Part shown: positions 57,047 through 64,000 of the stretch, piece after piece | Layout: each line of letters begins with the position of its first letter | Numbering within the stretch: the first letter of the stretch is position 1 | Source: Marinobacterium ramblicola | GTDB taxonomy: Bacteria; Pseudomonadota; Gammaproteobacteria; Pseudomonadales; Balneatricaceae | Assembly (NCBI RefSeq): GCF_019084545.1 | Contig: NZ_JAHREP010000011.1 | Span: forward strand, 62,001 to 126,000 | Length of the DNA stretch: 64,000 nt | Direction: 5' to 3' | Translations under genes and position numbers: made by a program | Notes under the pieces: model-generated | What the model was told of the DNA's origin: nothing | Databases searched by the model: none | The model's input: the letters and a program-made list of their open reading frames with translations, nothing else

Positions 57047-57651
57047 GCGACACAAACAGCCGGGACCAGCGCCACCGGGCGCGGATGCAGCGCAAAAAGG
57101 CGGTGGTCGACGACGCCATCGCCCGCGCCGATATCGACCGCGGGGTGCTGCTGGTGTTGACCGGCAACGGCAAGGGCAAGAGCAGCTCCGCGTTCGGCAT
57201 GCTGGCGCGTGCGCTGGGCCACGGCATGCAGGTTGGCGTGGTGCAGTTCATCAAGGGCAGCTTCAGCACCGGCGAGGAGGCGTTTTTCCGCCGCTTCCCC
57301 GAGGTGCGCTACCACGTCATGGGCGAGGGCTTCACTTGGGAGACCCAGGATCGGGCTCGGGATGTGGAGGCGGCTCAGGCTGCCTGGGCGCAGGCGTGCG
57401 AGCTGCTGGCCGATCCGACCATCGGGCTGGTGGTGCTGGATGAGCTGAATATTGCGCTGAAATACGGCTATATCGCGCTCGACGAAGTGCTTGAGGCGCT
57501 GGCCCAAAGACCGCCGATGCAACATGTGGCGATCACCGGCCGTGGTGCACCCCAGGCGCTGATCGATGCTGCCGATACGGTGACCGAGATGCAGGTGGTC
57601 AAACACGCATTCAAGGCCGGGATCCGGGCGCAGAAGGGCGTCGAGCTGTGA
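57043..57651 (+). CDS. cobO: cob(I)yrinic acid a,c-diamide adenosyltransferase
   Basis: 202 residues, start ATG 57043 overlapping the preceding gene by four bases. The P-loop LTGNGKGKSSSAFGML, VVQFIKG and LVVLDELNIALKYGY are CobO/BtuR signatures. The enzyme transfers the 5'-deoxyadenosyl group from ATP to cob(I)alamin or its precursors in the cytoplasm. It is needed for both new synthesis and salvage. Confidence 0.95.
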   Translation: MSDTNSRDQRHRARMQRKKAVVDDAIARADIDRGVLLVLTGNGKGKSSSAFGMLARALGHGMQVGVVQFIKGSFSTGEEAFFRRFPEVRYHVMGEGFTWETQDRARDVEAAQAAWAQACELLADPTIGLVVLDELNIALKYGYIALDEVLEALAQRPPMQHVAITGRGAPQALIDAADTVTEMQVVKHAFKAGIRAQKGVEL

Positions 57652-57652
57652 G

Positions 57653-57686
57653 GGGAGTCTGGCGGTGAAGGGAGTCTGGCGATGAA
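57653..57686 (+). repeat. 17-bp tandem duplication before cobB
   Basis: GGGAGTCTGGCGGTGAA is followed at once by GGGAGTCTGGCGATGAA, one base different. The duplication places a spare GTG (57665) 17 bases before the true ATG (57682), in another frame that stops after six codons. Confidence 0.7.
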
Positions 57687-59019
57687 GGGAACCGAATGGA
57701 ATACCGAAGCTCCACAGTCCGTGCGTCGCTGTCCGGCACTGCTGGTCTCCGCCCCGGCCTCAGGCCAGGGCAAAACTACCGTCACAGCGGCGTTGGCGCG
57801 ACTGCATACCCGCTTGGGACGGCGGGTCAGGGTGTTCAAGACCGGTCCCGATTTCCTTGATCCGATGATCCTGTCCCAGGCCTGCGGCAGCGAGGTCTAT
57901 CAGCTCGACCTGTTTATGGGCGGCGCCGAGCACTGCAAGCACCTGCTTTGGGATGCGGCCGGCGAGGCGGACCTGATTCTGATCGAAGGGGTGATGGGGC
58001 TGTTCGACGGTGCCCCCAGCAGTGCCGACCTGGCCGAGCTGTTCGGTATCCCGGTACTGGCGGTGATCGATGCCGGCGGTATGGCACAGACCTTCGGCGC
58101 TCTGGCGCAGGGTTTGGCGAATTACCGTACCCCCCTCGAATTCAGCGGGGTCATGGCCAATCGGGTGGGCAGCACCGGCCATGCGCAGATGCTGCAGCAG
58201 GCGTTGCCGGAGGCGCTACGCTGGTACGGCGCGTTGCCAAGGGAGCAGGCGTTCGAGCTGCCCAGTCGCCATCTCGGCCTGATGCAGGGTAGTGAGATCG
58301 ACGACCTGGAGCAGCGGCTGGATGCTGCCGCGGATGCGATCGCCGACAGCGCCGGTACCGAGTTGCCAGCGCCGGTGACGTTTCAGCCCCAGCCGGTGGA
58401 GGCAACGCCGCGACTGCTCGCGGGTGTGCGGATTGGCGTGGCACGGGATGCCGCGTTCAGCTTTCTCTATCCCGCCAACCTCGACTGCCTGCGCCAGCTC
58501 GGCGCCGAACTGGTGTTTTTCTCGCCGCTGCAGGATACCAGGCTTCCGGAGGTGCACAGCCTCTACCTGCCGGGCGGCTATCCCGAACTCTACCTGACCG
58601 AGCTTGGCGCCAACTGGAGCCTGATGGAGCAGGTGCTGGACCACCATCAACAGGGCAAGCCGATACTGGCGGAGTGCGGCGGCATGCTCTGGCTCAGTGA
58701 ATCCCTGACCTCGCTGAACGGCGACAGGGTGGAGTTCTGTGGCGTGCTGCCGGCTCGGGCACAGATGCACGCGCGTTTTACCGCGCTGGGCCTGCAGCGG
58801 CTTCAGTTGTCGGTCGCGGGCGGGACTGCCGAGCTGCGCGGGCACACCTTTCATCATTCCAGCCTCGACACTGTGCTGGAGCCGATCGCGCGTGGCGAGT
58901 GCCCCAATGGTCGCCGGGCGGCCGAGCCTGTGTACCGTGTGCGTCGGCTGACCGCCTCCTACTTCCACTGCTATTTTCCATCCAATCCGGCGGCAGTGGC
59001 GGAGCTGCTCAGGCCATGA
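57682..59019 (+). CDS. cobB: cobyrinic acid a,c-diamide synthase
   Basis: 445 residues. The N-terminal dethiobiotin-synthetase-like ATPase has ASGQGKTTVTAAL, KTGPDFLDPMIL and EGVMGLFDG. The C-terminal glutaminase has LPGGYPELY and ILAECGGMLWLSE with the nucleophile Cys. It amidates side chains a and c of cobyrinic or hydrogenobyrinic acid with glutamine and ATP. In anaerobic-pathway organisms the same enzyme is called CbiA. It overlaps bluB by four bases. Confidence 0.94.
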   Translation: MKGTEWNTEAPQSVRRCPALLVSAPASGQGKTTVTAALARLHTRLGRRVRVFKTGPDFLDPMILSQACGSEVYQLDLFMGGAEHCKHLLWDAAGEADLILIEGVMGLFDGAPSSADLAELFGIPVLAVIDAGGMAQTFGALAQGLANYRTPLEFSGVMANRVGSTGHAQMLQQALPEALRWYGALPREQAFELPSRHLGLMQGSEIDDLEQRLDAAADAIADSAGTELPAPVTFQPQPVEATPRLLAGVRIGVARDAAFSFLYPANLDCLRQLGAELVFFSPLQDTRLPEVHSLYLPGGYPELYLTELGANWSLMEQVLDHHQQGKPILAECGGMLWLSESLTSLNGDRVEFCGVLPARAQMHARFTALGLQRLQLSVAGGTAELRGHTFHHSSLDTVLEPIARGECPNGRRAAEPVYRVRRLTASYFHCYFPSNPAAVAELLRP

Positions 59020-59672
59020 GTGACGCGTTCAGCGAACTGGAGCGGGCGGCCGTCTATCGTGCCATCCGTGAGCGACGCGATATGCGTCACTTCAGCAACG
59101 AGCCGATGTCTGCCGAGGTTCTGCAACGCCTGCTGCAGGCGGCGCATCAGGCGCCCAGTGTTGGCTTGATGCAGCCCTGGCGTTTTATCCGTATCCGCGA
59201 TGTCGATCTGCGGGGCCAGGTCCGCGCATTGGTCGAGCGGGAGCGGCTGGCAACCGCCAAAGCGCTTGGCGGACGTGAACAGGAGTTCCTCAGGCTCAAG
59301 GTCGATGGACTGGACCGTTGTGCCGAGCTGCTGGTGGTGGCGCTGATGGATCAGCGTGAGCGACACCTGTTTGGCCGCCGCACCCTGCCGGAGATGGACC
59401 TGGCCTCGGTCGCCTGCGCGATTCAGAACCTGTGGCTGGCGGCCCGTGCCGAGGGCGTGGGCGTTGGCTGGGTCTCCCTGTTCGACCCTGATGCACTGGC
59501 CGAGCTGTTACAGATGCCCGCGGGCAGCAAAGCGGTGGCGATCCTCTGTATCGGCCCGGTGGACGAGTTTTACGAGCGGCCGATGCTGGAGCAGGCGGGC
59601 TGGGCCAGCGCGGCGCCGTTATCGGAGATGCTGTTCGAGAACCACTGGCCAACGGCGGATACACCGGTATGA
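59016..59672 (+). CDS. bluB: 5,6-dimethylbenzimidazole synthase
   Basis: 218 residues. The flavin-destructase motifs are visible: RRDMRHFSNEPMS at the N-terminus, AAHQAPSVGLMQPWRFI, and VGVGWVSLFDP. BluB cannibalises reduced FMN with oxygen to make dimethylbenzimidazole, the lower ligand of B12. Its presence shows an oxygen-dependent route for the lower ligand. ATG 59016 overlaps the cobB stop. Confidence 0.93.
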   Translation: MSDAFSELERAAVYRAIRERRDMRHFSNEPMSAEVLQRLLQAAHQAPSVGLMQPWRFIRIRDVDLRGQVRALVERERLATAKALGGREQEFLRLKVDGLDRCAELLVVALMDQRERHLFGRRTLPEMDLASVACAIQNLWLAARAEGVGVGWVSLFDPDALAELLQMPAGSKAVAILCIGPVDEFYERPMLEQAGWASAAPLSEMLFENHWPTADTPV

Positions 59673-60577
59673 GTGCGCTAATGCTGGTTGCTGGCGTATT
59701 GCTGGACCTCTGGTGGGGAGAGCCGCGGCGCTGGCACCCGCTGGTCGGCTTCGGCCGTTGTGCCCGGTGGATAGAGCAGCGGCTGAACCGCGGTGACGCG
59801 ACAGGGAGGCGGCTATTGGGGCTGATCGCCGTACTTCTGCTGGTAGTGCCGCCGGTCCTGCTCTGTGTATGGCTGGTACAGCAACCCTCTGTCGGCTGGT
59901 TGATCTCGGTGCTGGTGCTCTGGTTCGCGTTGGGGCTGAACAGCCTGCGCGCCCATACGCTACCGATCATGACGGCGCTCTCGGCGGGCGATCTGGCTGA
60001 GGCGCGACGGCTGACCGCGCGTATCTGTAGCCGGGATGAGGCGTGGCTGGAGATCGAGCGCAGCGCCGTGGAATCGATCCTGGAGAACGGCAGCGATGCG
60101 GTGTTCGGCGCCCTGTTCTGGTTCTGTGTCGCCGGCGCACCGGGGGTACTGGCGTTCCGGTTGATCAACACCCTGGATGCCAGCTGGGGCTACAAGAGCG
60201 AGCGTTTTCTCCATTTCGGCTGGGCCGCGGCGCGGCTGGACGACCTGGTCGGGCTGATACCGGCGCGGCTCACCGCGCTCGCTTATGCCCTGTGCGGTGA
60301 TACTCGACGGGCGTTGTCCTGCTGGCGGCTGCAGGCATCGGCCCATGACAGCCCCAATGCCGGACCGGTGATGGCCAGCGGCGCCGGCGCTCTCGGGGTG
60401 CGCCTGGGCGGGCTGACCTGCTATCGCGGGGTCTGGATCGACAAGCCTTGTCTGGGCAAAGGCGCCGCAGCCCGGCGCCAGGATCTGCAGCGGGCGCTGG
60501 ACCTGGTCGGGCACAGTGTCGTGCTCTGGCTGGCGGCGATCCTGCTCATGCAGCTGATACTGGAGACCTGGTCATGA
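59669..60577 (+). CDS. cbiB: adenosylcobinamide-phosphate synthase
   Basis: 302 residues, membrane protein with about five hydrophobic helices. LLDLWWGEPRRWHPLVGFG at the N-terminus, ESILENGSDAVFGALFW, NTLDASWGYKSERF and HDSPNAGPVMASGAGALGV are family marks. It attaches aminopropanol (or its phosphate) to adenosylcobyric acid at the inner membrane. The name cobD is used in the aerobic-pathway nomenclature. It overlaps both neighbours by four bases. Confidence 0.93.
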   Translation: MSALMLVAGVLLDLWWGEPRRWHPLVGFGRCARWIEQRLNRGDATGRRLLGLIAVLLLVVPPVLLCVWLVQQPSVGWLISVLVLWFALGLNSLRAHTLPIMTALSAGDLAEARRLTARICSRDEAWLEIERSAVESILENGSDAVFGALFWFCVAGAPGVLAFRLINTLDASWGYKSERFLHFGWAAARLDDLVGLIPARLTALAYALCGDTRRALSCWRLQASAHDSPNAGPVMASGAGALGVRLGGLTCYRGVWIDKPCLGKGAAARRQDLQRALDLVGHSVVLWLAAILLMQLILETWS

Positions 60578-61584
60578 TGGCAATGGGGCAGCCGGAGCAT
60601 GGCGGTGGTCTGAATGCCGCCGCCGAACGGCACGGGATTCCCCGCGGTCACTGGCTGGATCTGTCCACCGGGATCAATCCACGGGGTTGGCCGGTACCGG
60701 ATATTCCCTCCGAGGTGTTTGCCCGTCTACCGGAGGTGGATGATCAGCTGGAAATGGCGGCGGCGGACTACTACGGTTGTGATCAACTGCTGCCATTGGC
60801 TGGCTCACAACAGGGAATACAGCTACTGCCCAGGCTGCGACAGGCACTATGCGGGAGTGGTCGGGTCGGCGTACTGACGCCGGGTTACGCCGAGCATCGG
60901 CATCACTGGCAGCTGCATGGCCATGATGTTAAGGGGCTGAGTGCATTGCAGATCGAGTCCCGGCTGCCGCAGCTGGAGGTACTGGTGCTGATCAACCCCT
61001 GCAATCCCAGCGGCTGCAGTTTCACGCCCGAGCAGCTTGAGCGCTGGCGTGCGCAACTGGCTGCTCGCGGTGGCTGGCTGGTGGTGGACGAAGCGTTTAT
61101 CGACGCAACGCCGGAGCTCAGCCTGCTGGGCCCCGAACTCCCGCGCGGACTGATCATTCTACGCTCTCTGGGCAAGTTTTTCGGCCTTGCCGGTCTGCGT
61201 GTCGGATTTCTGTTTGCAGAATCGACAATCAGACACGCGCTCGCGCCACTTATAGGCCCCTGGGCACTGGCCCACCCCTCGCGCTGGCTGGCGACCAAGG
61301 CGTTGCAGGACCAAGAGTGGCAGCGGTTTGCCCGGGTCAACCTGCGGCTGCAGCAACAGCGTCTGGTCGATCTCCTGGCCAGGTTCTTTGTCGAGCCTGT
61401 TAGCAGTACGTCGTTGTTCGCCTGGATCCCGACCGAGCGGGCCGAATCGATTCAGCAGCGTCTGGCGATGCGGGCGGTGTTGGTGCGTTGTTTTAACGAT
61501 CCACCCGGCCTCAGGTTCGGCCTGCCCGGTAGCGAGGCGCAATGGCGGCAACTGGAGCACGCATTACAGGAGATCAAGCAGTGA
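60574..61584 (+). CDS. cobC: L-threonine-O-3-phosphate decarboxylase-like aminotransferase
   Basis: 336 residues of PLP fold type I, CobC/CobD (histidinol-phosphate aminotransferase-like) group: [44 protein letters not shown] and the lysine in [17 protein letters not shown]. It makes aminopropanol phosphate for the B12 nucleotide loop. In Salmonella nomenclature it is CobD; the naming differs between pathways, so the symbol is approximate. The start ATG 60574 overlaps the cbiB stop; ATG 60577 is an alternative. Confidence 0.88.
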   Translation: MMAMGQPEHGGGLNAAAERHGIPRGHWLDLSTGINPRGWPVPDIPSEVFARLPEVDDQLEMAAADYYGCDQLLPLAGSQQGIQLLPRLRQALCGSGRVGVLTPGYAEHRHHWQLHGHDVKGLSALQIESRLPQLEVLVLINPCNPSGCSFTPEQLERWRAQLAARGGWLVVDEAFIDATPELSLLGPELPRGLIILRSLGKFFGLAGLRVGFLFAESTIRHALAPLIGPWALAHPSRWLATKALQDQEWQRFARVNLRLQQQRLVDLLARFFVEPVSSTSLFAWIPTERAESIQQRLAMRAVLVRCFNDPPGLRFGLPGSEAQWRQLEHALQEIKQ

Positions 61585-63086
61585 CGGGTGAAGCCCTCAG
61601 CGAGCAAGGCGCTCATACCTTGATGGTCCAGGGGACCACATCCGACGCCGGCAAGAGCACTCTGGTGGCCGGGCTGTGCCGAGTGCTCAGGCGCCGCGGC
61701 ATTGCCGTGGCGCCGTTCAAACCGCAGAACATGGCGCTGAACAGCGCCGTGACCGCCGAGGGGGGCGAGATCGGTCGCGCCCAGGCGGTGCAGGCCCAGG
61801 CCTGTGGACTGGCGCCCCATGTGGATATGAACCCGGTGCTGCTCAAGCCCTGTTCCGATACCGGTGCCCAGGTGATCATCCACGGCCGGGCTGTGGATAA
61901 CATGGAGGCGGCCAGCTACCACGATTACAAGGCGGTGGCCTGGCAGGCGGTGGCCGACTCCCATCAGCGGCTGACGACGCAGTACTGCGCCGTGCTGGTG
62001 GAGGGCGCGGGCTCGCCGGCGGAGATCAACCTGCGTGACCGCGATATCGCCAATATGGGCTTCGCCGAGCGGGTGGACTGCCCGGTGATCCTGATCGCCG
62101 ATATCGACCGCGGCGGCGTATTCGCCCATCTGGTCGGCACGCTGGAGCTGCTCAGTCCGAGCGAACAGGCGCGGATCAAGGGCTTCGTGATCAACCGCTT
62201 TCGCGGCGACATCGAATTGCTGAAACCCGGCCTGGACTGGCTGGAGCAGCGTACCGGCAAGCCGGTGCTGGGCGTGCTGCCCTACCTGCACGGCCTGCAC
62301 CTGGAGGCGGAGGATGCCGTGGCCACGGCCGAAAGCGTGGAGAAAAGCGCCGATGCCCTGAACATCGTCGTGCCGGTGCTGCCCCATATCAGTAACCACA
62401 CCGATTTCGACCCGCTGCGCCTGCATCCCCAGGTGCGCATCAATTTTGTCGGCCCGGACCAAGCCAAGCCGCCAGCTGATCTGCTGATCCTGCCCGGTTC
62501 CAAATCGGTGCGCAGCGACCTTGACTGGCTGCGCGAACAGGGCTGGGAGGGCTACCTGAAGCGCCATCTGCGTTACGGCGGCCGGGTACTGGGGATCTGC
62601 GGCGGTTACCAGATGCTCGGTGAGTGGGTGGACGATCCGTTGGGTATCGAAGGGCCGATCGGCAGCAGTCCCGGGCTGGACCTGCTGCCGCTGAGTAGCG
62701 AACTGAAACCTGAGAAGATCTTGCGTAACAGCAGTGGCCAGCTGTTCCTCGGTGGTCGTCAGGTGCCGATTCGCGGCTATGAGATTCACTGCGGTGTCAG
62801 CCAGACGGCTTCCGATGCGCCGTCGTTGCTGGCACTGGAGCAGGGACTCGACGGCACCCTGTCCGAGGATGGACAGGTGGCGGGCTGCTACCTGCATGGG
62901 TTGTTCGAGCAGCCCGAGGCCTGTGCCGCCTTCCTGCACTGGGCGGGACTGGATCAGGCGCCGGGCATCGACTATGTCGCTATCCGCGAGGCGGGTATCG
63001 AGCGGCTGGCCGATACGCTGGAGCAGCATCTGGATCTCGACGCTGTACTGGCGCTGTTGGGGCTGGATGAGGGAGGTGGACGATGA
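61581..63086 (+). CDS. cobQ: cobyric acid synthase
   Basis: 501 residues from the GTG at 61581, which overlaps the upstream stop. The ATPase part has [16 protein letters not shown] and [12 protein letters not shown]. The glutaminase part has [11 protein letters not shown] and [10 protein letters not shown] with the nucleophile Cys, and the terminal YLHGLFE. It amidates side chains b, d, e and g of adenosylcobyrinic acid a,c-diamide. An upstream ATG (61542) would add 13 unrelated residues inside the previous gene. Confidence 0.95.
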   Translation: MTGEALSEQGAHTLMVQGTTSDAGKSTLVAGLCRVLRRRGIAVAPFKPQNMALNSAVTAEGGEIGRAQAVQAQACGLAPHVDMNPVLLKPCSDTGAQVIIHGRAVDNMEAASYHDYKAVAWQAVADSHQRLTTQYCAVLVEGAGSPAEINLRDRDIANMGFAERVDCPVILIADIDRGGVFAHLVGTLELLSPSEQARIKGFVINRFRGDIELLKPGLDWLEQRTGKPVLGVLPYLHGLHLEAEDAVATAESVEKSADALNIVVPVLPHISNHTDFDPLRLHPQVRINFVGPDQAKPPADLLILPGSKSVRSDLDWLREQGWEGYLKRHLRYGGRVLGICGGYQMLGEWVDDPLGIEGPIGSSPGLDLLPLSSELKPEKILRNSSGQLFLGGRQVPIRGYEIHCGVSQTASDAPSLLALEQGLDGTLSEDGQVAGCYLHGLFEQPEACAAFLHWAGLDQAPGIDYVAIREAGIERLADTLEQHLDLDAVLALLGLDEGGGR

Positions 63087-63598
63087 TCCGTTTCATTACC
63101 GGCGGCGCCCGTTCCGGTAAAAGTCGCCGTGCCGAGCAGCTGGCCGAAGACTCCGGGCTGGAGGTGGTCTACATTGCCACCGCCGAGGCGCGGGATGCCG
63201 AGATGCGAGCACGGCTGGCCAGCCATCGCGCGCGCCGCCCGGCGCACTGGCACACCATCGAGGAGCCGCGGGCGTTGGTGCGGGCGATCCGCGAACAGCA
63301 GGGGCCGGGGCGCTGTCTGCTGGTCGACTGCCTGACCCTGTGGATAACCAATCAGTTGCTTGCCGGTGCCGATATCCGTGCCGAACGCGACGCGCTGGTC
63401 GCTGAGCTGGCGCGTGCCCGGGGCGAGATCATCCTGGTGTCCAACGAAACCGGTATGGGCGTGGTGCCGCTGGGCGAGTTGAGCCGGCGCTTCGTTGACG
63501 AGTCGGGCTGGCTGCACCAGGCGGTGGCGGCACAGGCCGACCAGGTGGTGTTGATGGTGGCGGGTTTGCCACTGGTGGTGAAAGGGGACAGGGTTTGA
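63083..63598 (+). CDS. cobU: bifunctional adenosylcobinamide kinase / guanylyltransferase
   Basis: 171 residues. The P-loop [36 protein letters not shown] with the guanylylated His region, LVDCLTLW and [11 protein letters not shown] are diagnostic. It phosphorylates adenosylcobinamide and converts it to AdoCbi-GDP. Also called cobP. It overlaps cobQ by four bases. Confidence 0.95.
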   Translation: MIRFITGGARSGKSRRAEQLAEDSGLEVVYIATAEARDAEMRARLASHRARRPAHWHTIEEPRALVRAIREQQGPGRCLLVDCLTLWITNQLLAGADIRAERDALVAELARARGEIILVSNETGMGVVPLGELSRRFVDESGWLHQAVAAQADQVVLMVAGLPLVVKGDRV

Positions 63599-64000
63599 GT
63601 TACGTGGAGGGCTATGACCAGGCATTTCTGGGCTGGCTGGCATCACCGGCGGCAGAGCTGCACCGGCAGGCCGCAATCGAGGCAGAACGGCGGCAGAGCC
63701 AGCTGACTAAGCCGCTGGGTGCACTGGGAGATCTGGAGCGGCTGGCGATCCGGCTGGCCGGGATGCAGGGCAGGGCCTGCCCGCAAGCGGAGCGGGTGGC
63801 GATCGCAGTGTTTGCCGCCGATCATGGTGTGGCGGCCGAGGGAGTGTCGGCTTATCCACAGGCGGTAACGGCACAGATGATCGCCAACTTCGCTACGGGT
63901 GGTGCCGCGATCAGCGTTGCCGCCCGGGCGCTCGATGCCCGGTTACGGGTCTACAACCTGGGCACGGTGATCGAACTGGCACCCATGCCGGGTGTGGAGA
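63595..64000 (+). CDS. cobT: nicotinate-nucleotide--dimethylbenzimidazole phosphoribosyltransferase, 5' part
   Basis: The first 135 codons are in the window, from TTG 63595, which overlaps the cobU stop by four bases. [32 protein letters not shown] and [11 protein letters not shown] are CobT signatures near the N-terminus. The enzyme activates dimethylbenzimidazole by transfer of ribose phosphate from nicotinate mononucleotide. The gene runs out of the window, so its 3' part and the remaining operon (cobS, cobC phosphatase) are not visible. Confidence 0.93.
   Translation, partial: MSYVEGYDQAFLGWLASPAAELHRQAAIEAERRQSQLTKPLGALGDLERLAIRLAGMQGRACPQAERVAIAVFAADHGVAAEGVSAYPQAVTAQMIANFATGGAAISVAARALDARLRVYNLGTVIELAPMPGVE

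Overview
The window is a GC-rich, densely coded chromosomal segment of a Gammaproteobacterium. The supporting evidence is the gene repertoire: SrkA, DbpA, a 458-residue TrkA, two TrkH-type channels, glutathione-dependent formaldehyde oxidation, a cobalamin-riboswitch/btuB/cob operon and many LysR regulators. An SbtA-type bicarbonate permease beside a CbbR/CmpR-like regulator hints at inorganic-carbon uptake and so at an autotroph, perhaps a sulfur oxidiser. That last step is inference; no RuBisCO gene is in view.

Layout. 1-5.6 kb: an HD-GYP phosphodiesterase, then an RND efflux adaptor and pump. 5.7-16.2 kb: metabolic and regulatory genes, namely two LysR loci, an alpha/beta hydrolase, an NAD(P)-binding reductase, two PLP enzymes, a DinB-like protein, a zinc-ribbon membrane protein with HExxH, a NYN/OST-HTH protein, a RIO kinase and a YgjP-like metallopeptidase. 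One LysR gene appears to start at AUU. 16.2-19.5 kb: LysR, small ORFs, sbtA and a DUF1223 protein. 19.6-23.1 kb: a cache-HAMP-GAF-HD-GYP receptor and a DnaJ-related protein. 23.2-31.7 kb: a potassium module of trkA, a short KdpD-like kinase, a KdpE-like regulator, apbE and two trkH genes. Its three transcription units share an 11-bp-period direct repeat, TTTACG-N5-TTTACR, which I propose as the regulator's binding site. 32.1-36.2 kb: srkA and a second large HD-GYP receptor paralogous to the first.

36.3-45.1 kb is the most interesting region: a defence operon of mrr, hsdM, HEPN, MNT::hsdS, HEPN and MNT::hsdR. Both the specificity and the restriction subunits of the type I system carry an N-terminal MNT nucleotidyltransferase domain with its catalytic residues. 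Each fusion gene overlaps or nearly abuts its own upstream HEPN gene, and both HEPN proteins have the full RX4HXY motif. The likely logic is a restriction system with two built-in HEPN/MNT toxin-antitoxin modules.

45.1-53.9 kb: dbpA, a 2OG-Fe(II) oxygenase, a 3D-domain protein, a Prx5-like peroxiredoxin, the fghA/adhC formaldehyde pair, a LysR gene, and a PIN/XRE-ImmA toxin-antitoxin-like pair. 54.2-64.0 kb: a cobalamin riboswitch followed by btuB, a BtuM-like membrane protein, cobO, cobB, bluB, cbiB, cobC/cobD, cobQ, cobU and cobT (cut by the window end). This is the adenosylation, amidation and nucleotide-loop half of B12 synthesis, mostly with start/stop overlaps. A roughly 49-bp repeat occurs once near 17.4 kb and twice in tandem near 51.2 kb.
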